57,318 nt of DNA, from contig PJMF01000032.1 in the NCBI GenBank assembly GCA_003173865.1, positions 1 to 57,318 on the forward strand. The letters are read 5' to 3'. A program made the position numbers and the translations under genes. Positions 1 through 8,206 of this stretch are shown here, one piece after another. Within the stretch, counting starts at the first letter, position 1, and each line of letters begins with the position of its first letter. The stretch is from Minisyncoccota bacterium (GTDB taxonomy: Bacteria > Patescibacteriota > Microgenomatia > UBA1400 > PJMF01). The notes under the pieces are model-generated. The model was given only the letters and a program-made list of their open reading frames with translations. It did not search any database and had not been told where the DNA came from.

Positions 1-74
1 CGGGGCGTAGTTCAGATGGCTAGAATACACGCATGGGGTGCGTGAGGTCGCACGTTCGAGTCGTGTCGCCCCGA
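1..74 (+). tRNA. tRNA-Pro (anticodon GGG)
   Basis: The sequence folds into a full cloverleaf. The acceptor stem is CGGGGCG with CGCCCCG at 67-73, and A74 is the discriminator. The D stem is GTTC with GAAT. The anticodon stem CACGC/GCGTG encloses the seven-base loop ATGGGGT, with T at position 33 and anticodon GGG at 35-37. The T arm is GCACG/CGTGT around TTCGAGT. A C1:G pair with an A discriminator is usual for bacterial proline tRNA. The 3' CCA is not encoded (the next bases are CAT), so a CCA-adding enzyme would be needed. The gene starts at the first base of the window. Confidence 0.93.
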
Positions 75-85
75 CATTGATAGCG

Positions 86-145
86 AGATGGCTAGAATAC
101 CCCGCCGGGGCGGGGAGGTCGCACGTTCGAGTCGTGTCGCCCCGA
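86..145 (+). pseudogene. degenerate tandem copy of tRNA-Pro lacking the 5' acceptor strand
   Basis: Bases 86-100 repeat 14-28 exactly, and 115-148 repeat 44-77 exactly. The anticodon arm differs: CCCCG and CGGGG stems flank CCGGGG, a six-base loop one base shorter than normal and without U33. The 3' acceptor strand CGCCCCG (138-144) is present, but bases 73-86 contain no CGGGGCG partner, so no acceptor stem can form. The arm resembles a tRNA-Pro(CGG) that lost U33. It is most likely a pseudo-tRNA, or a 3' tRNA repeat of the kind left by integration. Confidence 0.75.
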
Positions 146-210
146 CATAGAGACCTACTTCAAATTTTTATTGTATAATAATAGCTCAAATATTATCATT
201 TAACTAAAGC

Positions 211-804
211 ATGATGCCAGAAAAAAACCTGCCTTTATATCAACCGTACCAAGAAGCTTTTTGGGACTCCTTGTCCAAGAAGAACGACCGCCAACCTTTG
301 GGAGATATCTCTTCCAAGAGACAGTATCGCGCAGAATTAAGAACTACCGAAAAGCTATATCTCCAAGATTCCTTAACCATGACCGAATTACGAAAGTGGC
401 GAAAAAACAACCCAGTTGCACAAGGAATTATTTTAGGAATATTGGATCAAATGAAGTTGACGCTGAGAGTTGCGCAAGAACTTGGTTTCACGCATTATAA
501 AGAAATATGGTCTAACCCCAAACCTCTATGGTTCACAGGATCAGCTGATGATTTTGCGGAATGGATGATATGTGATCACTTGAAAAAAGGTTATTTCATT
601 GTGGTTGTTATTCCCACACAGGCAATGACCTTTGTGCTTAAGCATAGAGAATGTACAAAAGTATTTTCATTTGAGATGTCTCTGTTCAAAGATATTCTTG
701 AAGGGACCGGTGAAATGAAAAAGTATAGTGATCAAATCATTTTTGTTGATAGCCGTTCGGTCCTGGAAAATGGACCCACCTCGGTCTTCCCTACAGATCT
801 GTAA
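211..804 (+). CDS. hypothetical protein (197 aa)
   Basis: I do not recognise this family. It is a soluble, charged protein with no signal peptide and no membrane segment. The N-terminal 60 residues are polar, a helical basic stretch (LRKWRKNNP) follows at about 70, and the C-terminal half alternates hydrophobic strands (YFIVVVIPTQ, about 130-140; QIIFVDSRS, about 178-186) with helices, suggesting an alpha/beta fold. The start is uncertain because ATGATG gives two adjacent candidates and no Shine-Dalgarno sequence is visible. A TATAAT lies about 35 bases upstream. A long hairpin follows the stop. The competing overlapping frames are short and look like shadows. Confidence 0.6.
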   Translation: MMPEKNLPLYQPYQEAFWDSLSKKNDRQPLGDISSKRQYRAELRTTEKLYLQDSLTMTELRKWRKNNPVAQGIILGILDQMKLTLRVAQELGFTHYKEIWSNPKPLWFTGSADDFAEWMICDHLKKGYFIVVVIPTQAMTFVLKHRECTKVFSFEMSLFKDILEGTGEMKKYSDQIIFVDSRSVLENGPTSVFPTDL

Positions 805-815
805 TATAGTGGTTT

Positions 816-859
816 GGTTCACGAACTTTGTTGAAGTTGAACAACACTTCGTGAGCACC
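816..859 (+). other. inverted repeat downstream of the first CDS
   Basis: TCACGAA (819-825) pairs with TTCGTGA (848-854). GGT/ACC extends the stem outside a two-base bulge, and GTTG/CAAC (830-833 and 842-845) forms an inner stem. No T-run follows, so it is not a classic intrinsic terminator. It may be a 3' stabilising or weak termination structure for the gene ending at 804. The stretch from there to 1022 shows nothing else convincing. Confidence 0.4.
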
Positions 860-1022
860 ACATCGCACACTGCGCTATTATCCAGTTCGAGATGTCGTAG
901 TCCCGAGCAATTTCCTCTCACTGCACAACTCTTCAATCTCAACAAAAATTGATCTCTTTATAAAAAAATGTTTTAATGTGTTTTAGTAAAAATAAAAAGT
1001 TTACTCAATTGGAGGCTCATTT

Positions 1023-1424
1023 ATGTCAAACAGTACAAAAAATCCAGTGGTTCATTTTGAGATGCCGTATAAAGATCAGAAGCGTGTATCGCAATTTTAC
1101 CAAGATGTGATTGGATGGGAGATGAATGATACAGGTCCAGCAATGGGCAACTATGTCGTCGCTCATACCGCGCAGACTGACCAAAACAATATGGTGCAGA
1201 CTCCAGGTACTATTAATGGTGGGTTTTATCCATTTAAACAGGATTCTCCTGAACCTTCAGTCGTTATTTCAGTTGATGATTTGAATGCGAGTATCGAAAT
1301 GGTGAAAAAGGCTGGCGGACAAATTTTGGGTGAACCTCAAGATATTCCGGGTATTGGCATGTGGGTTTCTTTCAGAGATACGGAAGGGAATAGAGTGAGT
1401 ATGCTGCAACCAGCGCGCAAATAA
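1023..1424 (+). CDS. VOC family (glyoxalase/bleomycin-resistance fold) protein
   Basis: 133 residues, the usual length for a single VOC protein made of two beta-alpha-beta-beta-beta modules. The N-terminal VVHFEMPYKD begins the first module, with the FYQDVIGWEM helix-strand typical of the fold. The second module runs from SVVISVDDLN (about 80) to the closing strand DTEGNRVSMLQPA. The sequence fits the subfamily often annotated as 'glyoxalase-like, predicted lactoylglutathione lyase'; the substrate cannot be told. A GGAGG sits about eight bases before ATG, which settles the start. It stands alone between a hairpin and a small membrane-protein gene. A second, more distant VOC protein lies at 55169. 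Confidence 0.88.
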   Translation: MSNSTKNPVVHFEMPYKDQKRVSQFYQDVIGWEMNDTGPAMGNYVVAHTAQTDQNNMVQTPGTINGGFYPFKQDSPEPSVVISVDDLNASIEMVKKAGGQILGEPQDIPGIGMWVSFRDTEGNRVSMLQPARK

Positions 1425-1499
1425 AAAGTTTTCCTTACACACTTCTTACTGCTCGCATTCTTACAAAGTGGTACACTACAATCAAACAAAAAGGAATCT

Positions 1500-1811
1500 A
1501 TGCTTGAAGTTATTCTCGTGCTTTTAGTTCTTCTTTGGTTAACCGGAAATCTCCATATTAATGGAATTACTTTTCCAAATGCGGTGTTATTTTCGATTAA
1601 TGGTCAGGCAATTACATTGATTAATGTCTTGATTTTCTTCATTATTGTGTCGGCAATTGGTTTACTCCCAACTCCTTTTAGAGAAGTAGCTGGAGTACTT
1701 TTTGTACTGTGGTTGCTCTCTATTTTAGGTTTTTTAGCAATTGCTGGTTTGTCCAACATTATCGTGATTGCCATTATTATTGGGGTGGTGATTGCAGTGC
1801 TTGGCAAGTAA
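1500..1811 (+). CDS. small integral membrane protein (103 aa)
   Basis: Almost entirely hydrophobic, with three or four transmembrane helices: about 1-16, 38-57, 62-80 and 82-100. There is a short polar loop after helix 1 (NLHINGITFPN) and no recognisable catalytic motif. AAAGGA precedes the ATG at good spacing, and a TACACT/TACAAT box about 25-30 bases upstream is a plausible -10. The next gene starts nine bases after the stop, so this is probably the first gene of an operon with the helicase. Function unknown. Confidence 0.7.
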   Translation: MLEVILVLLVLLWLTGNLHINGITFPNAVLFSINGQAITLINVLIFFIIVSAIGLLPTPFREVAGVLFVLWLLSILGFLAIAGLSNIIVIAIIIGVVIAVLGK

Positions 1812-1820
1812 AATAAGGAC

Positions 1821-4808
1821 ATGGCACTCAAGTCCTCTTCGGCGTTTGAGAGCGCGTATGCGGCGCTTAATTCTCAACAAAAAATTGCGGTAGATACTCT
1901 GGAAGGTCCGGTGATGGTGCTTGCGGGTCCTGGAACTGGTAAGACTCAGATTTTAGCTGCGCGCATTGCTAATATTTTGCGCAAGACAGACACAAATCCA
2001 TACAACATTTTGGCGTTAACGTTTACAGAGTCTGCGGCAAAAAATATGCGCGAGCGTTTGATTCAGTTAATTGGCCCCACGGCGTATGCAGTTCATGTTC
2101 AGACGTTTCATGCATTTTGTGAAGAAGTGATTCGCAGTTATCCTGAGTTTTTTCCGATCAATCGTGAGAGTCAAGTATTGAGCGATCTAGAGCGCTATGA
2201 GCTCATGGAAGAACTTCTTCAAAGCCCTCGTTTAAAAGCCCTGCGGACAGTGAACTCGCCATTTCATTACTTAAAAGCAGTGATTAAAGCAATTTCGGAC
2301 TTAAAACGCGAAGGCGTCACGGTCAAAAAATTTGACATTCTTGTCGCTGCTGAAGAAGCAAAATTTGAAACTCAAAAAGCTGATCTCAGAAAAACCGAAC
2401 TTTTGCGACGGCAACGCGCTCTTGAAAAACAAAAGGAACTGGCTTTGATTTATACCCAATATCAGGAAGAACTCCAAAAGCGACTGCGCTACGACTATGA
2501 TGACATGATCACGTTAGTCACAGAAGCATTTCAAAAAGAAGAGTCACTCCTTTTAGACTATCAAGAAAAACTAACGTACTTTCTGGTTGATGAGTATCAA
2601 GATACAAATACAGTTCAAAACACTGTAGTCGATCTCTTAGCTTCTTTTTGGGGAGAACGCGCAAATATTTTTGTGGTTGGTGATCCACACCAATCTATTT
2701 ATCGTTTTCAAGGTGCCTCGCTAGAAAACACGATGAACTTCATCGAGCGTTACTCCACCGCGACGGTGATTACATTGGAGACTGGATATCGTTGCCCACA
2801 AGCAGTCTACGACGTTGCCGCAGAGATTATTCACAGTGAGTCTGGTCCGCTTCATAGTATCCACTCGGATGGTGAGAAAGTGCAGGTGTATAAAGCAGCA
2901 ACTTCTCCGCTCGAAACAATTTTTATTGCTGAAGAAATCCAAAGTCTAATTAAAAAAGGTGTCAAACCAAGTGAAGTTGCGGTGTTGTATCGCAATAATG
3001 CTGATGCGGTTGAGCTGCAAACGGCTTTAAGTAAATGGCAAATTCCTTACGCGGTGGATGGCGGGAACGATGTTTTGCATAGCGAGGTAGTGTTGCAGTT
3101 TTTGACGTTGTGTAAAGTGATTGCGGACATTGGCACTGCGACTGAAGGACATGAATTATTCGAAGTGATGAGCTATCCGTGGTTACATTTAGATCATGCA
3201 GTTGTGATTGCGGTGGCACGTGCAGCAGGGAAGACGAATATGTCACTGTTTGAACGCATCACGAAAGGGTACGTGAACTTAAGTAAACTGCAGTTTTGTG
3301 AGCAGATTACCGCGATAGATTTTGCCATAATCGAAGACTTCATGAATAAACTACAAGTGTGGGTGCAGCAAGATGCAGAGCTGCCTTTCCCACTGTGGTT
3401 TGAAACGATTCTGACGGAATCGGGTTTTTTAGATTGGGTGCTGGCGCAGCCTGAAAAAATTCTTTTCTTACATCAAATCAATGCCCTTTTTCGAGAAGTG
3501 AAAAATTTTGCACAGCAAGATCATCAAATGAATCTTCAACGTTTTTTACAAAGGATCGAAGTGATGCGTCAACATGGGATTCAGATTGCGTCAGAAGAAG
3601 TAAAACAAAGTGAAGAAACAGTGACGTTATCAACTGTACATAAAGCAAAAGGTCAGGAATGGGAGTATGTGTTTCTGGCAAAGTGTATTGATGGCAAGTG
3701 GGGAAATACGCGGATGCCAACGGAGTTGCCGTTACCAGAGGGAATTTTGCAGCACCAACATCAAGATGTCACACGAGAAGATCGTGACGATGACGATCGG
3801 CGTTTATTTTATGTTGCTCTCACGCGTGCCAAAAAACGTTTTACAGTGAGTTATCCCGAAGCAGTCATCGGAAGTATGTTTATTGAAGAAATTCCCGAAA
3901 ACTTAAAAGTAATCGTCAACAAACCCGAACTGCAAGATAACTCTGATGAACATTTACAGAAGCTTCTTCAGCCAGCGCCGCCGCGCCTAGTTGGCCAGAG
4001 CGAAGAAGTTTTCTTTAAAAAAGTAGTGAGCGATTTTTCTCTCTCGGTTTCTTCGTTAAATACGTATTTACGATCACCGGAAGATTTTGTCGAAAATGTT
4101 TTACTCAAAGTTCCGCGTGCCAAAGAGCCGTTTATGGCATTTGGGACTGCAGTGCATACAGCGCTGGAAAAAATGTTTCGCTCCTTTGAAGAAAACAAAA
4201 AATACCCCGATGCAGATCTAGTGTTAGATACTTTTGAAGCTGCGCTGAAACGAGAAGTGTTGGCCGAAAATGAGTTTGAACTGCGCTTAGAGTATGGTCG
4301 ACAAATGCTCTCCCAGTATATTCAGCACTATGCATATGATATGAAGGAAGTTCCACATCCCGTATTTATTGAAAGATTTTTTGGCGGCAACTGGAGTAAA
4401 GCAATGCTTGGAGATATTTCATTGACAGGAAGAGTTGATCGCATTGATCTCATTGACGCTGAAAAAAAATTAGGACGAGTGATTGATTACAAAACCGGAC
4501 GTGCGCGCACAATCAACGAGATCGAAGGTAAAGTTGCGACGGCTGAATTTTCTGAGCGAGAACTACAATTACCAGAAAATATTCGCGGGCCGTATAAACG
4601 GCAGTTACTGTTTTATAAATTACTTACACACCTCGATCACACCTTTCCGCTCACAATTACAGAAGGGATGTTTGATTTTGTGGAACCCGATCGCGATGGA
4701 AAATTTGTGCGGCGTCATTTTGCTTTATTGGATGAAGACGTAGAAACACTTAAAGAATTAATTCAAGAAGTTATTTCTGAGATTCGTGATTTACGATTCT
4801 TAGTATAA
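1821..4808 (+). CDS. UvrD/PcrA-type superfamily 1 helicase fused to a PD-(D/E)XK nuclease
   Basis: A 995-residue cytoplasmic DNA repair or recombination enzyme. The helicase half has Walker A GPGTGKT at 36-42, motif Ia TFTESAAKNM, motif II VDEYQDT near 256-262, motif III GDPHQSIYRFQGA, motif IV region GYRCP, motif V STVHKAKGQEWEYVF and motif VI YVALTRAKKR. The C-terminal domain has AFGTAVHTALE followed by a RecB-type nuclease motif with D889 in VIDYKTGRA and an upstream acidic pair in GRVDRIDLID. This order matches AddA/RecB-like proteins, but the protein is shorter than AddA and no AddB is nearby, so it may work alone, as in UvrD-Cas4-like fusions common in CPR genomes. AAGGAC precedes the ATG, nine bases after the previous stop. 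Confidence 0.92.
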   Translation: MALKSSSAFESAYAALNSQQKIAVDTLEGPVMVLAGPGTGKTQILAARIANILRKTDTNPYNILALTFTESAAKNMRERLIQLIGPTAYAVHVQTFHAFCEEVIRSYPEFFPINRESQVLSDLERYELMEELLQSPRLKALRTVNSPFHYLKAVIKAISDLKREGVTVKKFDILVAAEEAKFETQKADLRKTELLRRQRALEKQKELALIYTQYQEELQKRLRYDYDDMITLVTEAFQKEESLLLDYQEKLTYFLVDEYQDTNTVQNTVVDLLASFWGERANIFVVGDPHQSIYRFQGASLENTMNFIERYSTATVITLETGYRCPQAVYDVAAEIIHSESGPLHSIHSDGEKVQVYKAATSPLETIFIAEEIQSLIKKGVKPSEVAVLYRNNADAVELQTALSKWQIPYAVDGGNDVLHSEVVLQFLTLCKVIADIGTATEGHELFEVMSYPWLHLDHAVVIAVARAAGKTNMSLFERITKGYVNLSKLQFCEQITAIDFAIIEDFMNKLQVWVQQDAELPFPLWFETILTESGFLDWVLAQPEKILFLHQINALFREVKNFAQQDHQMNLQRFLQRIEVMRQHGIQIASEEVKQSEETVTLSTVHKAKGQEWEYVFLAKCIDGKWGNTRMPTELPLPEGILQHQHQDVTREDRDDDDRRLFYVALTRAKKRFTVSYPEAVIGSMFIEEIPENLKVIVNKPELQDNSDEHLQKLLQPAPPRLVGQSEEVFFKKVVSDFSLSVSSLNTYLRSPEDFVENVLLKVPRAKEPFMAFGTAVHTALEKMFRSFEENKKYPDADLVLDTFEAALKREVLAENEFELRLEYGRQMLSQYIQHYAYDMKEVPHPVFIERFFGGNWSKAMLGDISLTGRVDRIDLIDAEKKLGRVIDYKTGRARTINEIEGKVATAEFSERELQLPENIRGPYKRQLLFYKLLTHLDHTFPLTITEGMFDFVEPDRDGKFVRRHFALLDEDVETLKELIQEVISEIRDLRFLV

Positions 4809-4818
4809 AATATATTTT

Positions 4819-5802
4819 ATGCCAGGAACATGGAGTTCTGAACATTATCACGATTTGCGGGACATACCTGATCTAGATGTCATGGATCGAGCAGAAAGAG
4901 AGCTCATAAAAAATGAAGTGATTCAGGGAATGCCTAAAGAAGAGTTGCTGAAAAAACATGAGAAGAAAAAAATTATTTACGCGCTAAAAGAAGTTATTTT
5001 TACCCAAGTAGTCAAACAATTGGTTACAAGACACTATCAGAATGGAGAATCTCTCAATACACAACGTGATTTGCAAGATGATCAGGGAAGTCCGAACTTT
5101 CATGAAATTGAAGCATATTTAAAGGAAGTTATTCGGAACGAAGCGGTAGGTGTCATGAATAATTTGTTGGCAATGCCACCAGATCATTCACGCATAGTAA
5201 ACATGTTAATGGAAATTACGGAAAAGAAAGAACCCGTGGATCTAGTAATATCGGTTGATTTAGGGATTGAAAACATCGTTGCTGCCGGCGTTACACTTTA
5301 TTCTGACACTGAAGTTCCCCGAGCAGAATTAGCTGAATACATGGAACATTCTTTAGCGACTTTATATTTGCTCGCCGCACAAAACATTCAAGGAGTTGGT
5401 GATCCTAAATTAATGGATCAGTATGGTCTGGTTCATTCAGATCCTAACGACCAAAACTCGCCGAGGAAACTTTCTCCTGAATATTTTGCAATTGATAGAG
5501 AAAGGAAAGCAATTGTACTTAGAACCACCATGAATGAAATAGAGATCGAGGGTGAAAAGTATCCTGAGGGAACGCCGCTTCTATTTTTAGTTATTGATAC
5601 ACATACTTTTGGTCAACCTTACATACAAAGAGAGAACGATTACTCGAAATTAGATCCCATACTCCGATGTGTAGGAATGACCTCACAATTTGCTTTACCG
5701 AGCGAAGAGAAAATTCCTTTTCCTTTTTCTAAAAGTAAAGTGGATGTGATTGCCCTTGTTGCTGCTCTGATGGTTGAAATTTTGAAACAAGAAAAAAAGT
5801 AA
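4819..5802 (+). CDS. hypothetical protein (327 aa)
   Basis: I do not recognise this protein. The first 120 residues are helical and highly charged (KKHEKKKIIYALKEV). Residues from about 140 onward look like a mixed alpha/beta domain (VDLVISVDLGIENIVAAGV, then PLLFLVIDTHTFGQPY). There is no signal peptide or membrane helix. TAAAAT at 4806-4811 lies seven bases before the ATG with no Shine-Dalgarno sequence, predicting a leaderless transcript that starts inside the end of the helicase gene. The stop abuts the convergent PMT gene at 5803 with no spacer. Confidence 0.7.
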   Translation: MPGTWSSEHYHDLRDIPDLDVMDRAERELIKNEVIQGMPKEELLKKHEKKKIIYALKEVIFTQVVKQLVTRHYQNGESLNTQRDLQDDQGSPNFHEIEAYLKEVIRNEAVGVMNNLLAMPPDHSRIVNMLMEITEKKEPVDLVISVDLGIENIVAAGVTLYSDTEVPRAELAEYMEHSLATLYLLAAQNIQGVGDPKLMDQYGLVHSDPNDQNSPRKLSPEYFAIDRERKAIVLRTTMNEIEIEGEKYPEGTPLLFLVIDTHTFGQPYIQRENDYSKLDPILRCVGMTSQFALPSEEKIPFPFSKSKVDVIALVAALMVEILKQEKK

Positions 5803-7266
5803 CTACTTCCAACTTGGCACAGCAAAATAGACGGCATCAGCAAACTTTGTTGGAACTTCAATTCCAGTCCAGTTCGGATAAAAAATTACAAAACAAATAA
5901 AAATGAGTAGTACTGAGATGAGAAGTAATATGAGACCCCAATCTAAACCTCGTTTTTCTTGATAAGCTTTGTTTAAAGTAACGAGCCAATACGAAAGAAT
6001 AATCGCTAGGAGTGGCACTGCCGGCGTGTAGTGATAGAAAAACATAATGCGGGGCGAAAGTTGCCAGGGTAGCCAAACCATAAAGTACGCAAAAAGAAGA
6101 AAAAATAATGGAAACGTTTTTTTGCGCTTTGCGATGCATGCAATGCAGTAAATAATTGATGCGACGACTGCGACATCGCCGAACCAAAACAATACTGGAT
6201 TTCCTTGTGCATATATATTTGCTTCGGTGTCACCATCATAATGTGCATAAAACCACACTGGTCGCAGATCTAAAAACCATTGCCACGGTCGCGATTGAAA
6301 AGAGTGTGTAGCTTTCAAGTTAGTTTGGTACCACCAGATTTGGTGATGAAGCTCCGCGAAGTGGGAAATGAGTTGTTTGCAGCCGCCGCGTGCTTCCATT
6401 GCTTCCCACTCCGCACTTCGTGACGGCCAAATTTTTTTCAATACATCTACACCAAAAGAAGAATCTTGTGAGCAGTAACACTTTCCTTGTTCAACTTCAT
6501 TACCTTCACAGATTAAGGTTTTTCCTTGTAAAAACATATGCGTGTAACTTAAAACGTAGATGCAGGAGGGTAAGGCTGCGAGTAAAAGTACACGTGGCAG
6601 CCAGTGTCTTATACTCAAAAAAGTTTTGCGCGAAGAGAGAAAAAGTTCAAATGCCCAAATGACCACTAACCCAAAAATTCCTGACCATTTACTGCCCATT
6701 GCTAAACCTGCACACACGCCAGTTAAAAATAAAAACCAACGCGCTGCAGGATTTTTTTCGCTTAACGCATGGCGCAACTTTACATAAAACAACAGTGTTA
6801 ACAAGATAAAAAAAGTGACGTGAATGTCATTCATCGCAATGCGCGATTGGGTGAGCAAAAGTCCATCGCACGCAGCCAGAAATGCAGCAAGCAACGCAAT
6901 TTTTTTACTCTTAAATAACTCATCGGCGAGAAAAGCAGTTGCGATGATGACGAACGTGCCAAAGATAGCACTGCTGAAACGCCAGCCAAAACTATTTTCA
7001 CCAAAAATATCCATGCTTAACGCTTGTGTGTATTTTGCGAACGGGGGATGCAGCCAATCAACAGCAGTATCTGGTTCAACTGGTGGATTCCACCACTCAT
7101 ATGCCCGGGGATCATTTCGGCGAATGAGTTTGGCAGTTACTGCGTGATATACCTCATCAAAAATATATTCTTTTGGTACACCGATCCGATATATCCGAGT
7201 GATAAAAGCGAAAACCACAATCACTGACAACCAAAACCAGTAGTTGCTTTTCAGTTTAGAGAACAT
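5803..7266 (-). CDS. PMT-family protein O-mannosyltransferase (GT39)
   Basis: A polytopic membrane enzyme that would transfer mannose from polyprenyl-phosphate-mannose to proteins outside the membrane. The first extracellular loop has the family's acidic motif in YIFDEVYHAVTAK, followed by DWLHPPFAK. Later come ACDGLLLTQSRIAMNDI, a loop with several Cys and Trp residues, and a block of C-terminal helices. I chose the ATG at 7266 (487 aa). The ORF track's start at 7353 would add 29 residues and overlap the upstream gene by 98 bases, against 11 with my choice. It is the last gene of the lipid-linked sugar operon with the UbiA-like and WecA-like genes, which fits use of a polyprenyl-linked donor. 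Confidence 0.9.
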   Translation of the reverse strand: MFSKLKSNYWFWLSVIVVFAFITRIYRIGVPKEYIFDEVYHAVTAKLIRRNDPRAYEWWNPPVEPDTAVDWLHPPFAKYTQALSMDIFGENSFGWRFSSAIFGTFVIIATAFLADELFKSKKIALLAAFLAACDGLLLTQSRIAMNDIHVTFFILLTLLFYVKLRHALSEKNPAARWFLFLTGVCAGLAMGSKWSGIFGLVVIWAFELFLSSRKTFLSIRHWLPRVLLLAALPSCIYVLSYTHMFLQGKTLICEGNEVEQGKCYCSQDSSFGVDVLKKIWPSRSAEWEAMEARGGCKQLISHFAELHHQIWWYQTNLKATHSFQSRPWQWFLDLRPVWFYAHYDGDTEANIYAQGNPVLFWFGDVAVVASIIYCIACIAKRKKTFPLFFLLFAYFMVWLPWQLSPRIMFFYHYTPAVPLLAIILSYWLVTLNKAYQEKRGLDWGLILLLISVLLIFICFVIFYPNWTGIEVPTKFADAVYFAVPSWK

Positions 7267-8206
7267 AAATGACAACCATGATAATGACGCCCAACAGACA
7301 CGTGGCAGTAAGAAGTGGACGATCACGAAGTAAAACTTTTTCAGGAGACTCACCTTTATTATCTTCGTACACTAACTGTAAGTAACGCATCACACCGAAG
7401 ATGACGAACGGCACACTTAACATCAGTAACTTTTGTGATTGTAACGTTTTTGGCAGTACGGTGAAGACGCGCAAAAAACTGCCTTCTGGTTGGACACTCT
7501 CACGTTCGAAAGTAAAAATGGCATATGTCAACCAAGTTGCATTTGCAAACATGCCCGTATATTGATCGAGAAGACGTTCACTGTAGCGTTTCAACGTGCG
7601 ACGCGTCTCACCAATTTCTTTCCCTTTTAACAAAGTCCGTTCACTTTGTCTTTTACCCACCGCCAAGAAAAGTGACGCGGAAATAACGGTTAATAAAAAC
7701 CACACACTTAAGTGCAAATTCACTACGACTGCTCCCGCGTAAATGCGCAGTAAAAATCCAGTTGCAATCGAAAGCAGATCCAAAATCGCAATGTTTTTTG
7801 TTTGCGTGGCGTACAAAATTTGTAAAGCAAAATAGGCAATGATCGTTAACGCGAAAAACGGATTACCCACTAAAAATAAACCAAGCACAACACATCCCAA
7901 AGAGATACACACAGCAGAAACCGCTGTGTTTACAGAGAGCTTTCCCGATGCAATTGGGCGGCGGCTTTTAAATGGATGAAGTTGGTCTTCTCTACGATCG
8001 ATGATGTCATTAATAATGTAAATTGATGACGTTAAAAAACAAAAAATAATAAAAGCAATTGTCACCGTGACAAAGTAAGGTAACTCACCACTTGGTGCAT
8101 AAAAAAAGAAACCAGAAAAAACCAGTGCAGCATAAAGAGCAATATTTTTTAGCCACTGACGGGGGCGGGCCGATTTAAAAAGCAAATAAAGTGTGTTATT
8201 TTCCAT
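7256..8206 (-). CDS. decaprenyl-phosphate phosphoribosyltransferase-like UbiA family enzyme
   Basis: A 316-residue integral membrane prenyltransferase. It has the opening ARPRQWLKN motif and the first aspartate-rich motif NDIIDRREDQLHPFKSRRPI, which together mark the DPPR synthase branch (Rv3806c-like) rather than ubiquinone or heme O UbiA proteins. About eight or nine membrane helices are visible. The known reaction joins 5-phosphoribose from PRPP to decaprenyl phosphate, a precursor of lipid-linked arabinose in mycobacteria. Here the final product is unknown because no DprE1/DprE2-like oxidoreductases are in the window. It overlaps the WecA-like gene by 11 bases and PMT by 11 bases, so the three are probably co-translated. 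Confidence 0.88.
   Translation of the reverse strand: MENNTLYLLFKSARPRQWLKNIALYAALVFSGFFFYAPSGELPYFVTVTIAFIIFCFLTSSIYIINDIIDRREDQLHPFKSRRPIASGKLSVNTAVSAVCISLGCVVLGLFLVGNPFFALTIIAYFALQILYATQTKNIAILDLLSIATGFLLRIYAGAVVVNLHLSVWFLLTVISASLFLAVGKRQSERTLLKGKEIGETRRTLKRYSERLLDQYTGMFANATWLTYAIFTFERESVQPEGSFLRVFTVLPKTLQSQKLLMLSVPFVIFGVMRYLQLVYEDNKGESPEKVLLRDRPLLTATCLLGVIIMVVIYVL

Noticed and set aside
2962-3246. Minus-strand ORF inside the helicase gene, and similar long shadows such as 16205-16507 and 43524-43838
   Set aside because: They lie wholly within strongly supported genes in other frames, have no start signals and show no recognisable protein pattern.
5803-7353. ORF-track start of the PMT gene at 7353
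   Set aside because: It would overlap the upstream UbiA-like gene by 98 bases. ATG 7266 gives an 11-base overlap, as elsewhere in the operon, and leaves the full family length.
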